Shown here: positions 22,704-35,900 of the stretch, piece by piece
Layout of the letters: every line of letters begins with the position of its first letter
How positions within the stretch are numbered: position 1 is the first letter of the stretch
NCBI GenBank assembly: GCA_947650285.1
Contig: CANTFL010000080.1
Coordinates: 186,001 to 250,000, forward strand
Direction of reading: 5' to 3'
Origin: Hyaloperonospora brassicae
Taxonomy: Eukaryota; Oomycota; Peronosporomycetes; Peronosporales; Peronosporaceae
DNA: 64,000 bases
The notes under the pieces: model-generated
The model's database searches: none
Seen by the model: only the letters and a program-made list of their open reading frames with translations
What the model was told of the DNA's origin: nothing
Translations under genes and position numbers: made by a program

Positions 22704-23874
22704 GACATTTGATCGCGTTGCGAATAAACTCGCTTACCTGTTTTTGAAAAGTAGCAGGGCTGATATCGGCAAGCCTATCGGCAACTCCTCCCCGACCAAG
22801 CCCTGAACCACGCAGTGGTAGCGTTAACGGAACGCGAGGGTGTGTGAGACCATTCACATAATACGGTGTGTAGCCGGTGGAGGCATGCACGGCGTTATTC
22901 AACGCAAACTCAACGACAGGGAGCATCTAACTCCAACGCTTAGGCGTTTCAGCGCAAACACTGCGCAAGATGTCACCGGTGATGCGGTTGACTCGCTCGG
23001 TTTGACCATCTGTCTGCGGATGATCCGCTGTGGACATGTCCAAACGTGTGCCGAGCACCTTGAAGATGGATTTCCTAGACTTCCCAGGGAAGCGAGGATA
23101 TCTATCAGAGACAGTTGCCAACGGCAAGCCGTGTTGTCGAAACACGCTATCGATAGACAGCGTAGCTGTACCTTCACCATCAATGGTATCTGGCACCGCC
23201 GCTAAATGAGCCATCTTGCTCAAACGATCAACAAATACCACAATACCCGTATTGCCATACGGATCCTTCGGTAATCCGAACAGGGAGTCCATACTGATGG
23301 TCTCCCAACACCTCTTGGGTATAGGCAAACTAGACAGCGGCGTGGCCGCGTGAGGTGAGGGTTTCACCCGTTGACACGTTTTGCACGTACGCACATATGT
23401 GCTCACCCATTTGTATAGTTTGGGCCACCAATATCATTAACTAACAGAGCCGTAGGTATTCTCACGACCGAGATGACCGCTCACCGCAGTATCATTTTCC
23501 TCATAGAGGATGCGATACTTCAATTTCTCATCATGAGGGACAACGATGCAAGGGGTATCCTCCATATCTGTGCTATAGCACAACAGGCCTTGATCGATGG
23601 AATATCGATGTAGCCTCGTACGCAATCGTGCCGACAACTTAATGTCTGAGTCGTTAAAGTCCTCGCTCCCCAGAGCACGTAGCAAAGCTACACAATGTTC
23701 ATCTTTGGCATATGCCGAACGAATGAGGTCTGTGACCGATGATGACAGAGTCGTAACATGAGCAAGCTCATAGTCAGGCCTGCGTGAAAACGCATCAGCT
23801 AGAGCATTCTGCTTGCCCCGCTTATACTTCACCTCGAAGTTGTACTCGGCAAAGAAGGAAAGCCAACGAGCCAT
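22687..23874 (-). pseudogene. gypsy 1 integrase, decayed
   Basis: Fragments carry the N-terminal zinc-binding region (GHLGRENT, CKTCQRVKPS) and the core residues: first Asp in ISMDSLFGLP, second in VSDRYPRF, Glu in QTDGQTERVNR. The region after the second Asp is damaged (DRYPRFPGKSRKS against DRDPRFTGKFWKS in copy 2). Stop codons separate 22687-22926, 22927-23406 and 23437-23874. It would have catalysed insertion of element cDNA. Confidence 0.88.
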
Positions 23875-23879
23875 TCTGT

Positions 23880-25588
23880 GAGAGAGATGTGGCGACTAAG
23901 TCGCACTGCGTAGTGACGCATACTCTGTATAGATCACAAAAGGTTTAGAGCCAAGAAGATGAACTCTGAATTTGACGAGAGCATATTTCATTGCTAGTAG
24001 CTCTTTGTCATGAACAGGATGGTTCTTTTCTGCAGCCTTCAGCTGCCTGGACTCAAACGCAATGACGCGTTCCCGTCCATCATTATCTGTTTGTAACAGA
24101 GCACTGCCGATGGCAAAGTCAGATGCGTCGCAGACGACACTGAAAGGCCGATCAGGATCGGGCAAAGCCAAGATTGGCGCATGAAGAAGGCTCTCTTTTA
24201 CAGCCGTAAAGGCTTCCTGCTCGGTGTTCGTCCAACACCATTCCACATCCTTTTTAAGACGATTGGATAATGGTCGAGCCATGTCTGCATAGTTTGCACT
24301 ATACTTGTGTAAGTAATTGGCAAGACCAAGCCACTTACGTAAGTCCTTTTGGTTCTGAGGAACCGGTCAATCGAATATGGCTTTTATCTTAGCGGGATCC
24401 GCTCTAAGACCACGCTTCCCAATGAAGCACCCTAAAAAGGGAATCTCTTCTGCATCAAAGATGCACTTCGACGCGTTGGCGTACAACTTATTTGTGCGCA
24501 TGCACTCGAGCACCGCTCGTAAATGGTCGATGTGATTGTCCACATCTGACCGACCGTTCATGACACGACTATAGACAAAGATGTCATCAAAGTACGTCTG
24601 TGCATATCCTCGGTGAGGTCTGAACAATTGTGTCACAAGACGATTGAATGTAGCCGGGGCATTTGATAACCCTTGCGGCATAACAAGCCACTCCCAGAGC
24701 ATACCGCTTGGAGTACTGACCGCTGTCAGCGGAATATCGCTTTCTCGCATGAGAAGCTGGTAATAACCATCGACTAAATCGAGTGCACTGTACATTGTAC
24801 ATCCCACCATATTTTTCTGAAGGACATCCTTCCTCGCAATTGGTGTCTGAGCCGGGGGGGGGGGTGGCTGCATTAAGCTTATTGTAAGCATGAACAATGC
24901 ACCACTTCCCATTGGGCTTTTAGACACAGAAGGTCGGTGTGGAATGGGAATTTTTGCTCTCACGTATCATTAATGCCGCGTGCTTTGCACGAAAGAAGTC
25001 GTCAATGACGTCACACTGTTCCTTCGGTAAAGGCCACTACCGTGTTACGCCGTATTTAGTTCCAGGAACCAAGTCAATTTCATGACGTACACCTCTATCG
25101 GGAGGTAAGACGGACGGTGGGTTGTGACACACCACGTCCTGAAACTCCTTTACCAAAGGATAGAACGGATCAAGAGGATCCTTAAGGATCGAAGATCCAC
25201 TACGGGCATCCAATGCCGCCTTTGTGTCCTCAAGGACAGACTCGTCCAATAACGAGTTTGTGTTCAACTCAATATCTGTCCGAATGACCACTAACTCGGA
25301 TAATTCTCCTGCCTGTAAGGCTTGGCTAAATTCACCGTCAGACATTTCGTCTAGTTCAAAGAGAGTGTCCAAAAGTCGAAGAGTCTCAAGACTAATATTG
25401 CCATCGATCTGGACAGTCAACCCATTGACAAGTGTATATAGTGTATTATTACTATTATCACTTCGTGACTTCTTAGACGTCGGGCGCTTCACAGTGGCCA
25501 CCTTACGCTGGAATCGTTTCCTCACAGAAATCATACGCCCTAGAGGCCGGGACAGTCGGGTCCCCGTGGTTGCTATTTGTCTTAGCAC
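23880..25588 (-). pseudogene. gypsy 1 reverse transcriptase and RNase H, decayed
   Basis: The RT entry segment (PDRGVRHEIDLVPGTKYGVTR) is followed by a frame break; the RT core at 24367-24963 holds ALDLVDGYYQLLM, MPQGLSNAPATFN and the YFDD catalytic motif. RNase H at 23896-24282 holds VCDASDFAIG and DKELLAMKYAL, but ends in IYTEYASL where functional relatives have YTDHASL, so a catalytic Asp appears replaced by Glu. A run of 11 G (plus strand, near 24854-24864) sits in the RT region and is 7 G in copy 2. The breaks are shared almost exactly with gypsy 2. Confidence 0.9.
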
Positions 25589-26510
25589 GCTCTAGACGAG
25601 AGCTCATGTCTTGAACGACATCTGTTGAAGTGTTACGTAACTCAAACACTTCACCCAGTGGATTTACACGGACCACTTCACGTACAGCATTCGGGCCTAG
25701 CCCTGAACGCTCTGGCTTCTCGCCATCAATGTCATTACCGACATTCAGTGAGGTGCCATCACGGCCGTCCTCACTCTGTGTATTTTCACGTGCCACCGCA
25801 CTGACATCATGGAAATTACTTCCTGTATGTCCCGCCCGTAGGCCAACCATGCTTGACGCATGCGGTGACTCATTATCACAACGAGTATCACTCAACGAAG
25901 TAGAACTCCCTTCACACACGGTGAAAGCACTCCGCTCAATATGGATGTCATTGACATTGGAGTTGATTAACTCTGACATACCAATGTCGAGCACATTGAC
26001 ATCTTCCGTCAATGGCTCGCGCCAATAGCGCTTTTGCTGCCTAGCAAAGGTGGGTTCATGACTCTTTAAAGCTTCGCTAGGAACATTGCGCGTTTCGCCT
26101 AAGGTCTTAGACCTCCAATCAATCCATGGCCCATGGCGTTCAAGCCAAGCCATACCTAGAATGAGATTATATCTTGAATCCAAATCGAGGACAAGACAGC
26201 GTTCAATGCTGTCAAAGTCCAAAAACTTCACACCCAAGTTCAACGGAATTATAAGCACCGTGACGCGACTACCAATCGCTAAACGAACGGTGATCGAATC
26301 ACCTTCATGCGCTTTGAGCGCTTCAGCATATCGCTGACTTCCCTCAAGGGAACGACGTCGAGAATAATTGCGTGATGCTCCGGAGTCGATTAATATCGAC
26401 CAGTGCTTCCCAAAGCCTTTAACTTTCGCCTCGGCGACTAACAATCTAGGCTTGTTTCCACGCTCTGTGCTGGTGGGCACAGAGCTCGGTGGGGCTAAGC
26501 CCTGTTTCAC
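25503..26510 (-). pseudogene. gypsy 1 aspartic protease and linker
   Basis: 335 codons open. The retropepsin active site is ILIDSGASRNY (residue about 42), followed by the flap/ALG-like region ending in DSRYNLILGMAWLERHGP. A long low-complexity Ser/Asn/Asp-rich linker leads to RT, which continues in another frame. The open frame overlaps the next (25037-25588), marking the frame break. The protease would process the Gag-Pol polyprotein. Confidence 0.88.
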
Positions 26511-26653
26511 TCTACCTCGTAGAGAAGCAACAGAACTCAGTTCTTCCCCAGTAGGGCGCCACGCACCTACTGGGTGTTGACGTTTCCCCGTGACATACCA
26601 GGTTTCTGGTTGTGGCTGGGGTTTCGACTTATAGGAGTCGGTTGTTGCTTACG

Positions 26654-27423
26654 CAAAGGACAAGTAGGACGCAAGTGTTAAGTGCTTCCGCACATATAAC
26701 AGCGTCTCACTTTCTTTCGTTGCTCTGCAACATGAAGCTCCGCTTCACCTTCATCTTCAGCATGGCTGAGATCCATCGGATCTGGCTTACAGTAAGCCGA
26801 GGTGCTCGTAGAGGTTGCCCTCGCAAAGCTTGGGTTGTACTCATTCCAACCAAGTCTGGCCGACTTGAAGTTGTGCTCAGTATTTTGACCGATGCTAACA
26901 GCCTCCTCAAAAGTAGAGGGATGGACCCGAAACACCTCGGTCCTGGCAACGCCATTACGAATACCTTCTAGAAGACAGTCACGTAGACTGTCTCAGGGAT
27001 AGGGTCAGACTGCATAGCAGCCATAAGAGTTCTAAAACGCTTAGGCATAGTACGACAACTCATTCTTACCCTGACGGGTGGACAAGAGCGTGAGAGCACG
27101 CGATAAGCCTGGTTAGGCGGCGAGAAAACTCGCAAAAGGTCTAACTTGATCGAATCCCATGCGAATAACGCCAAGTCGACCGACGTGCCTTACGCCAGAG
27201 CCCACTCTCTAGCTCTTCAATCGAGCTTGGAGATAGCCAGCGAGACCCGCTGGTACTCCAGTGAGATAAGGCCAGATATCATGGCCCTCTCAATCTCACG
27301 TATCCAGAGAGTGAGGTTTTCACCCTCCTTTTCGGAGTAACATTTAACGTCCACCCGAAGGGAACGAGTCTTAGCCTCTTCATCTGGCATCTCCACGTAG
27401 CGTGTTGGCATAGCCGACGCCAC
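26654..27423 (-). pseudogene. gypsy 1 gag, decayed
   Basis: Three fragments read as one Gag: SLRVDVKCYSEKEGENLTLW (27217-27423), WDSIKLDLLRVFSPPNQAYR (26968-27174) and FRVHPSTFEEAVSIGQNTEH (26678-26935). The last ends in a zinc-knuckle start, CYMCGST. Stops and a frameshift separate them. The same breaks occur in gypsy 2 (48574-49343). Confidence 0.88.
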
Positions 27424-27658
27424 TTGGTTTTAAACCTGCCCTAGAAGGGCCGTTTCATACTGCATGAAGGTCTCGACTCGTGATTGAGCACATCGGGACC
27501 TTGTGCAGCTAGAACCTCCACATACTCTGGGCCTACAACCGCGGTCAGCTTATCAAGCGCGACCTTTTGGGCCTCAGAGAGGGGTGTGGATTGCTCCATC
27601 CTCACAGAGGATCAGTCGTTACCGACTCAGGCGTAGATTGACTACAAGTGCTACCAAG

Positions 27659-28191
27659 TGTAGCGGAGCTACACAGCCCCTTAAGTCAGAGGAATACTTA
27701 ACGCTCGATGAGCAACTTTGGTTCTACGAACCCTACTCAAAGAGTCAACAGCTCCGAGAGCTAAGGTTTGGTTCAAAGAACCCGACTCAAAGAGTCAACA
27801 AGCTCAGAGAGCTTACGGTCCCTGTTCCAGGGGGACCAAACGATTCAAATAATCAAACGCACTGAGTGCACAAGGAGTAGCTGCCTTAACAAGGCGTTGC
27901 TGCTTCCTTAACGATCGCAAGACGCCTCAGAGAGGCACGTGTCTTTTGTTGATCAAAATGGGAACTGAATTTTATTTCTTCTTTTAATCTAAAAGAACAC
28001 CTTGGAACAAAGTATTTAACCTCCTCGTTATTGTCATAAATAAACCTATTAAAAGATCTCGTAAACAATGGTTGACAGACATCAGTCTTCAACAATTAAT
28101 ACTGTGTTCGAATATTACTTTACAGGGGATCCCATCCCTTGTGTGTACCACACCTATTGTCGACTATCAGTCGACGTGTAACTCCGTTACA
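27659..28191 (-). repeat. gypsy 1 5' LTR
   Basis: 533 bp, about four differences from 20485-21017, followed by the TCGAA duplication (28192-28196). The inner flank (minus strand CTTGGTAGCACTTG) is the presumed tRNA primer site. Confidence 0.93.
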
Positions 28192-28196
28192 TCGAA

Positions 28197-31100
28197 GGTA
28201 CCGTTCGGTACTGATTGCTCATTGGTTGTAGTTGATTATTTAATCTCTAAACAACACCATCTATCGCTTCTTTACGCACTCACTAGGTCGTACGATAATA
28301 TGGTTAGCATGCTATAAATTCTTTATGACCAGAAAAATCTATTTGGAAAGCGATGGCTATCAGTACAATGCAGTTTTTATCATCTATCAATGAAGTACAT
28401 TCGCTAAGCATATAACCTCCCTCTTTAAGCTCGCGTGTTCGTATTCTCGAGGCACTTCCTTTTCCTGGGTCAATGTAGGTAGCTTGTGACGTATCAGGAC
28501 GATTGTTCAATGCCGCGTTACGTTGTGTGCCTCTGACTGGATCTATCATTGGTACTATGGCCAAGAAAACATGATTAATATTCATTAACTCATGGCCAGC
28601 AGATAGGTCTCAGCCACAATGTATAGACTATTTTTGCTGTTCTGGTGGACAAATTGGGTATACGGTACAGTATCCGCGCCAGTTGCTCCTCTGTTACAGT
28701 ATGCTATAGGTCTACTTTGTTCGTAGCCTATAGTAAGCAAGATATATTTTCAACAATCTTTGTCGTCCATACATGCACACATCACCTCTAGGTTTGTGCT
28801 TTAGAACGCAATTAGACCAGTGAATTGCTTCATAGCACGTGTAATTGTGTCGTTTTTTTGGTATGAGTGCTCACACGGGCGACACACAAGTATCCGCAAA
28901 TATTTAAATCAGCTTGCGCTTGAGCAGACAACGTCTCTTCGGTGCATCCTACGCGCATTTGTCAGTATAGGCTTTCGATACCGGATCTCTGAAATGTCGT
29001 CTCTCCAACCCAGACATCCGTCAACATACTAGCGACAATAATGTTTGTTGGGTATAAGGCAATGGAATTTGGACCGACCGACAGAAGCTCTGCATAATGT
29101 CTGTAACTCGTCAGCGATCGGCCACTCGCAACGACGACCTGCATTCGATGCATTCATAAAGTAAACTTTGCCGAGTAGATTATGTGACCATCGCTATTGG
29201 CGACCCCAATCTTTTCTCGCGTGTACTCGCAATCGTGCTGTTTACTCAGGTACGCTTGCATTCATTCATTTTGAACAAAAAATGAGTTTGGGTGCCATCA
29301 TTTCTCCTCAGCTCCAAATGCTCTAATATTCTTTAATATGAATTATCTTTCCAATTGCTCAAATACCATCGGGAATCTACGCTGGATGTACGACTGATTT
29401 GCGGGATCTTTCATACAAAAGAACGCCTTGAGTATAAGTCCGCAACGCATCTACGAACCTTTAGTATTGCTATTTTTGCTGAGGCAATCAGCTGGATTTG
29501 TGGATATATACGAATAGAACAGAAATCCGCAATCTCTATTTGTTTTATATTTTGGGGCATGAAGACTCAATACTCGGCGCCTTCGGAGCTTAGCTATCTT
29601 TATTAATTAATTACGCAATCAAGTACGATTTTTTGCCATTGGGAAAAAAGCTAATGCCGACAGAGGGATCCTGTATACGTGCTTTGAGTGAGATATTGCG
29701 AGAATCTTACGAGCCCTTTATCTAGTAACGCCTACAAATCTAATTTCATTTTTTATAGATACTTTTGAAATCGTGATTGAACAGCGTATTTAAAAATGAC
29801 ACACACACCTTAGCATCACAATCATATGTATAGTGTCGAATGTTTTTCTCGTCCTTAAAATTGTTTTCGTGGTGAATGCTATTCGCCGTACCATAATTCC
29901 CCATTGAGGGTTAACTAAATTATTTTTATACTTATGGATGTTACAGCTAAGATATTTAACGAATACGATACTTGCGATAAGTGATTGATAGAATCTTCGA
30001 ATCGTTGATGCAACTACATGCACACTTGCTTCACCCTGTCTGACGGATTCGACACGATTTGGAGGTAGTTGGAGGTGCGGCCGTGAACCGATATCTAGTC
30101 TACTGGAGCTGTCCTTTGCCGGTACTATAACCCTAACCTTCTGATCAAATCAGTTGTGGGTTACCGCATCGTCTAATCGGTCCCTTAGTGTGGACTAAAA
30201 GGAACACCACAGATTAGAACGAGCACCATCAAATAGTTGTGGGGCCTACATTCTGCTTGGTGCGTGTATCTGATTATTAGCTTGACAATGAAGACACGAA
30301 CGACCTCAGCAATTACAAAAACTTTCAACTTCTTGGACTACTAACAATTCCCATCTCCAAAGCATCTGAGAGCCTTTATTTTTCCGTCTCGAATATGATA
30401 TTGGAAAGGATGTTTACATCCATTTGTGTGTATTTGTATAAATGTCTATGTAAATAGCACAAAACTTGCAGGAAAGATGGCATACCATACAGGAAACGTG
30501 CTGTAGCTAAAAAATAACATTTGGCAGAGACAACCCAAAGGTCGCCGGGTCAATCATCGATGACAGCTAGATAAACCGTTAGGTCCGAGTGGTGTGTGTC
30601 CACCAGCACTGTCCTACCAGGAAGTGACATCATCAACTTCTTCATCAGTTGTACATATTAGATAAACTGTAGTTCATTATACTGAGAAATAGCGAATGAA
30701 CATGATCAATGCTTAGTCTATTCTAATGGATGGTAAGCAAGCCGACATAAGCTAGGATTGGGCCGCACGCAAAGATTTGGGTGCACGGCGGAAATTTGAA
30801 AAAACACAATATACAATTTTCATCCGGATGACTGCCTCGACCACAAGCGTCGTCAATAGAAAGCTTAATTCGATCTAAAGATTTAGTTAAGACGACATGA
30901 TTGATGGCAGTCCTTATTTTACCAGCACAAGTGTCTTTCAATGAAGCATGACTATCTAAGAGCCTGTTTCGACAATACTTCGTCTAACCAGGATGTTAAT
31001 TTATCATTTAAAACGATGCAGTATCCAAAAACCAACTATATCAGACCGTGAACAAAATTTTTTGCTGATTAGTTTGATCCTAGCGCCGATACGAGTCAAG

Positions 31101-32150
31101 AATAAAAGAGCAAACATAATTGCACTGCGTTGACGTCAATATAGTGCAGCCGATAGATACAACAAGAATATCGCGGAAACAATAGCACATAGCACCGTCG
31201 AATGCGAAATCCTAGCCAACACATTATTTAGCACATTATACCAGTACTTATCCTCTAGAAATACAGAATCACCATGACCATAAACCTTAATTTGTACCAA
31301 ACAGCGACACAAATGAGACTTCAAAGTGCGTCACAATTCTACCAACTTCATATTCTGCCCGCGCAAAATCAAGCACATGCATCCTGCCTCCGCCATCACT
31401 GGGCTTTTACAGGTCAGTAGTTTCACATAAAAGTTGTTTGGATCACTATATGCCAAGCAGGACTTGATATTTTTATAATAGGCACTAACAAGTGCAGTTC
31501 ATTGCCGTATCAATTTATAGTTACACAGTATCTTGCTGTGCCTCCAGGATGTGAAACGTATTGCGAATGGTAGAAAAATTTATAGTTATATTGACCTATC
31601 AAGATGTATATAAGCTTAAATTTAAAGACCTATCGAGCTGCATTTAGCAAGTGCAGTTTGTCTGACTCAAAAGGTAGGTTATATTATTTAGCCTTCGCAT
31701 TTTTAAGCCTTTTGTGCTGCATTACCATCAGAATCTGTAGCTGCAGCGGTAGTCATGAGAATGTATACAAAATATAGGCATAGCAAGGTGACTTACCCGG
31801 TTCACACCTACGCCAGGTCCTAGGTTCATTTTTCGACTATACCAACTAATATTACTATAATGTACTACGATATATCATTTACGACTAATGAGCGCCTTCG
31901 CAAGGCAAACAGAGAGGCAGAATCAGTTTTGTCTCTCACTCAACTAAGCACGCGTCAAAACTGAAGAAGACACCATGAATTTAGTGGAAGAAGAACAAAA
32001 TTGCATACCACGGACCTTAAGGTTCCATTTTCGACAGTAAACGACGGTGCGAGTTCTGGAACTCTCACCCAGAAGAAATAATTTTTCTCGTTTCCACAAG
32101 CAACGCGAGAATACTATAGGAAAGAGAGAACGTATGGTTAACAAAATTTA
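28197..32150. other. AT-rich region without a supportable gene
   Basis: All open frames are short and unrelated to any family I know. The minus-strand frame 28304-28585 is the longest and has no recognisable motif. The character is similar to 1-5950, so it is probably decayed repeat DNA. Confidence 0.5.
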
Positions 32151-32162
32151 TAAAAACCATCG

Positions 32163-32200
32163 CCAGACGCGTTTAGGCCCCCACTATGAGCCTCGTCTGC
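32163..32200 (-). ncRNA. decayed hammerhead-ribozyme-like motif 1
   Basis: The minus strand reads CAGACGAGGC, a loop, then GGCCTAAACGCGTC. This aligns to the hammerhead core CUGAUGA, stem II, GAAAC, GUC, with two core changes (U4 to A, G12 to U). The stem II base (AGGC/GCCT) pairs. The minimal stem III form ending ACGCGTC is like ribozymes known from Penelope-like elements and retrozymes. It would not be active as it stands. Confidence 0.3.
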
Positions 32201-32942
32201 TGTCAGAAAAATATCGAAGTGGGGTCGTTTTATTGCTGCACTACCCGACTAAATACTTTCTGAAAACTAATGTAACCACTTATAACACCCACTATAACTA
32301 CCTAACCTGGCATCTGGGGCTTCAACCTAAAAGAGAGCGACCGCTATGACAACAATACTACCAACAAATCCTTTGACGTACTGGTTGTAGGCTTCTCTGT
32401 CTATTATCTTCAGAAACCTTGACCACGGCTATCTTAACTCTGAGCCTCCTTTCGCGATAGCTCTTAATGGTCCATCATCTCCCTGGGTGCAGCGACTCCT
32501 GCGATCACTCGGGCCTAACTTTCTTGATATCTAGTGCCTTGGTCTTTTCTCGTATCCTTGCGCGTCCTCATTAATACCCTTGTATGCGGACTTTTTGCGC
32601 CAAGCACACGGTCCAGTCAACATGATTAAAGCTTCATTTCTTCTCTAATTTCCCATAAGCATATTCCTCCGTTACCAGATACTCCATTTCTTTCATAGCA
32701 ATTTCCAAGCCAATCCAGCTTCCTGTCTTCATTCCAGCGCTTCACGCTTGTCTTCAGCACGTGCTCCGTTTATGCCATTCTTCAGACGAGCCCTCTGTCT
32801 CTTCCTTATGCGTTACTCGCCTTCACTGGCGGGGCATGTTGTGCGCAACTCGACCCTTGGCGTATTATCATAGGGCGATGCTTGGGATCATAATTTGTTA
32901 AACGTGAACATTAAGTATATATTATGACCCGTAAAAATTGCG

Positions 32943-32985
32943 CGTTAGACGCGTTTCGGCCCCCTTCCAGGGGCCTCATAAGTGG
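32943..32985 (-). ncRNA. decayed hammerhead-ribozyme-like motif 2
   Basis: The minus strand reads CTTATGAG, a perfect 6-bp stem (GGCCCC/GGGGCC, 6-nt loop), then CGAAACGCGTC. This matches the hammerhead core except for G5, which is T. It is homologous to motif 1 about 780 bp away in the same orientation, including the downstream run CGCGTCT...ATTTTTA. Stem I pairing is poor, so it is probably dead. Confidence 0.4.
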
Positions 32986-32989
32986 CATG

Positions 32990-35900
32990 TCAATATACAA
33001 GCGATTATTACTCGAGATAAATCTTTGTGGTGTCTAATGCGACAAATGTAAGCCTATAGACCATTCCATATATGTCATGGCGTAGAGTGAATCTCGAGAC
33101 TCATTACAAGCGCAACTTGCACTTCTTACATGCCCCATCGACGACATGACACGCGACTCGCTTGACCATTCATCGTCCTTTCGATCCTGGATCAACTGCA
33201 GGCGCTTTATGTGGATTCCAATCTTTTCTTCGTCCAATTCATTATTGCTCGCTTATTATGTTATCATGGCTTCGCCATTGATTAACGTGTCCTATATTGA
33301 CAACTTTCGCTGTTAGTCGAGCTTGCACACTTGTTCTAGCTTGCTCTTGACGACTATAATACCCCATACTTCAAACAACCTTCGCCATAAATTGAAGAAC
33401 TTAGTAGTCATTTCGTAAAAAACAAATAGCAATTGCTTGTTGATCGTGCGCTTATGTAGATCTACCTCTTCGGACCATGTCCTATCGCGACGTCATCGAC
33501 GAAGTCTCTACCAGCGCACATCCAGTGTTCAACGCAGTCATCAACTCTAGCCGTTTGGAATTATAACCTGACGATGATCGTCCGGTAGATGCACTCGTGG
33601 AAAAAGGAGTAAAGCCAGAGATAAATTGTATATTGTGTGTGTTTATCCATCCTTTCCGTTCATACGCTTAACTATAAAATAACCCTCGATCAAATGCAAT
33701 ATGTCGTTATCGCGCCCCGTCGCATCTCCTTTCCCGGAAAAGTCTTAATCATTGGGGTACCATCATTCAACTGAAAAAGGTCTCTAAAAGAAAATAGATG
33801 ATGTTAAAACTATACGTCATCTTCACAGTAAATAATCACGCGCACATGCCCGCATCACCATTCACCAACAAATGCATTCTACTGATATGAAAGTTATCAT
33901 TGAATTGGTGTAAACTCTTCAATAAGTGGCAAGAGTAAGTGACGAGATTTGTCGACTAGGCTGTATTGCGAGTATTTATATAAAAGCATCGAGGATACAA
34001 GCCAATATATGTTCAAAGTTACGATTGTAGCTGCACTTGTATATAATTTTATGATAAATTCTTTTTCAGGTGTCGTGCGGTAATCTCAAGTCCTATTTCC
34101 CGCATCACTGACACATCCATCCTGTCTGTCTGTATTCCAAAATCTACAGCACGCCGTGAAAGCGTTTGAAATTATGCAAAAAAATTGTATGGAAAATCAT
34201 AGATCATATGCCCTTACAACGAACAAAAACTAAATGACCGCGGTAAATTTCCGAAGGCTATATGTTGAAAATTGTCCAACTGACCAGTAATTTGATCAAA
34301 ATTTTAGAGGCGCTCTAGAAAGGCTTAGCTGCCTCGCTCACGACTAACTACTAGATTGACATAACTGACTGAATACATCATGGTTCATTTGAGCAAGCTG
34401 ATGTTATGAAATGCTTTTCTTTTCAATTAATCATATACAAATTAAGACTTGGCTATTTTAAAATGATTCGATCGCTACATTTATGGCAGCACAGCATGCC
34501 GCCACCCGAAAATACACTACTTATATTTAAATCACTCCAAAAGTATATGGATGTCGCCCATGCTGCAGGGGCATACAACAACATCAATTGTTCGAGGTAA
34601 TATACTACGGATTAGATCAAGGGATGGTAAAAATGCATTTACCACAGCCAATTCTAATTTTTGCTACAGTTTTTAAAGCTGTACAGATCGACGAAAAGGT
34701 GTGATTTTGACGCAGTCGTTTTTTTCCAATTGCTTGATTTAAATCACCGGAAGAGCTAATTGAACGATCATTAAACGAAAAAGGCTCAATACAACGGTAT
34801 TAGGTGAGGCCGTGTGCACCGCCGTCAACTAAATACTTAGTGATAAGTGCTGAGATCCGCCTCTCTACTCCCTGTAGCTGGTATCTGTCTGTTAGTCTAT
34901 TGAATGCACGTGTTCGCATTCGAAATCGTCCTATAAATATACTCAGAGCGCAGAAACTATCTATAATTCACAGAACGCACAGCCTACGTAATTTTAGCTC
35001 AGGCGCTAAATTACGACTATTAGGCCCTGAGTGACTTGCATCAACTCGCGCGGCTGATTGCTGTAGCATTTCTGCCCGAATCCACCATTTCACATTCAGA
35101 TTGTACGAGGGATTAAGAATGATATGGTGATCTTCACACCATGTATCTTGTAATTATGCCAGTTCAACGTTTGCGGACCTTTCAATATTATTATAATTTG
35201 GGGCGAGTGGCAGAAAAAGAAGTAATTGTCGGGAACCACTTATCTGTGCCGCTTGGGAGTTTGATTGAAAAAATGACGAGGAAAATCGTTGGGATCGGAC
35301 TGATATTATCATGACGCCAGGTTTTCCATGCTGCTCAACCCCATTTAAAAAAACATAAAGCTAACACAATAGAAATTTTTGGCGACACATTGGAATACGT
35401 CGAGTGTCCGCATCCGTATAGAACGTTTTGTCTTCCTTTGCGATCGATAAGACCTTGATATACTTTACGTCCTGCTATCCGCTAATTTTACAACAAGAAT
35501 GGGTTATTGATTATAGACGATAATAATCATTATACAGAGATCCTACCAGTCATTGTTTTCCAACAGGCTTGTTTACAAGGTTGGTTGGTATTATAAGACC
35601 ATATTATGTGCTTTCGGCATAGTTTTTTTTATTATTATCTGAATTGCGTGGCCTACGTGTATTATGCCTAAAGGATCGTAGTATATGTATTAAAAGCAGC
35701 CAGTCCGTAGATACCCAAATTTTTTGGTGTCGGGGATTTATGATTCTACGAAAGGTCATTGCTTCGTGGTATCTAAAGTATTAAACGGTTGTTGAGACAC
35801 ATGTATAAACAATTATCATAAGAGCTTTTAATTTGGTGTCAGCGAGATTATGTCGGAAGTTAGAAAGTATTGAAAGCCTGGCGCTTAAACATATCATCAT

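Larger units (their letters stand above)
20485..28191 (-). mobile_element. Ty3/gypsy chromovirus copy 1 with antisense ORF
   Basis: 7707 bp, 533-bp LTRs and a perfect 5-bp target-site duplication. Gag-pol reads leftwards: gag, protease, RT, RNase H, integrase, chromodomain-like tail. A second ORF reads rightwards between the 3' LTR and the pol end (21126-22426). A minus-strand purine tract (GGTGTGGGAGGA) abuts the left LTR. The first bases inside the right LTR (CTTGGTAGCA on the minus strand) resemble a primer site for initiator tRNA ending TGCTACCA. Every gag-pol module is broken by stops or frameshifts, although the two LTRs differ at only about four positions. The 23465 to ~27700 part is nearly identical to gypsy copy 2; the rest is diverged from it. 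Confidence 0.95.
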
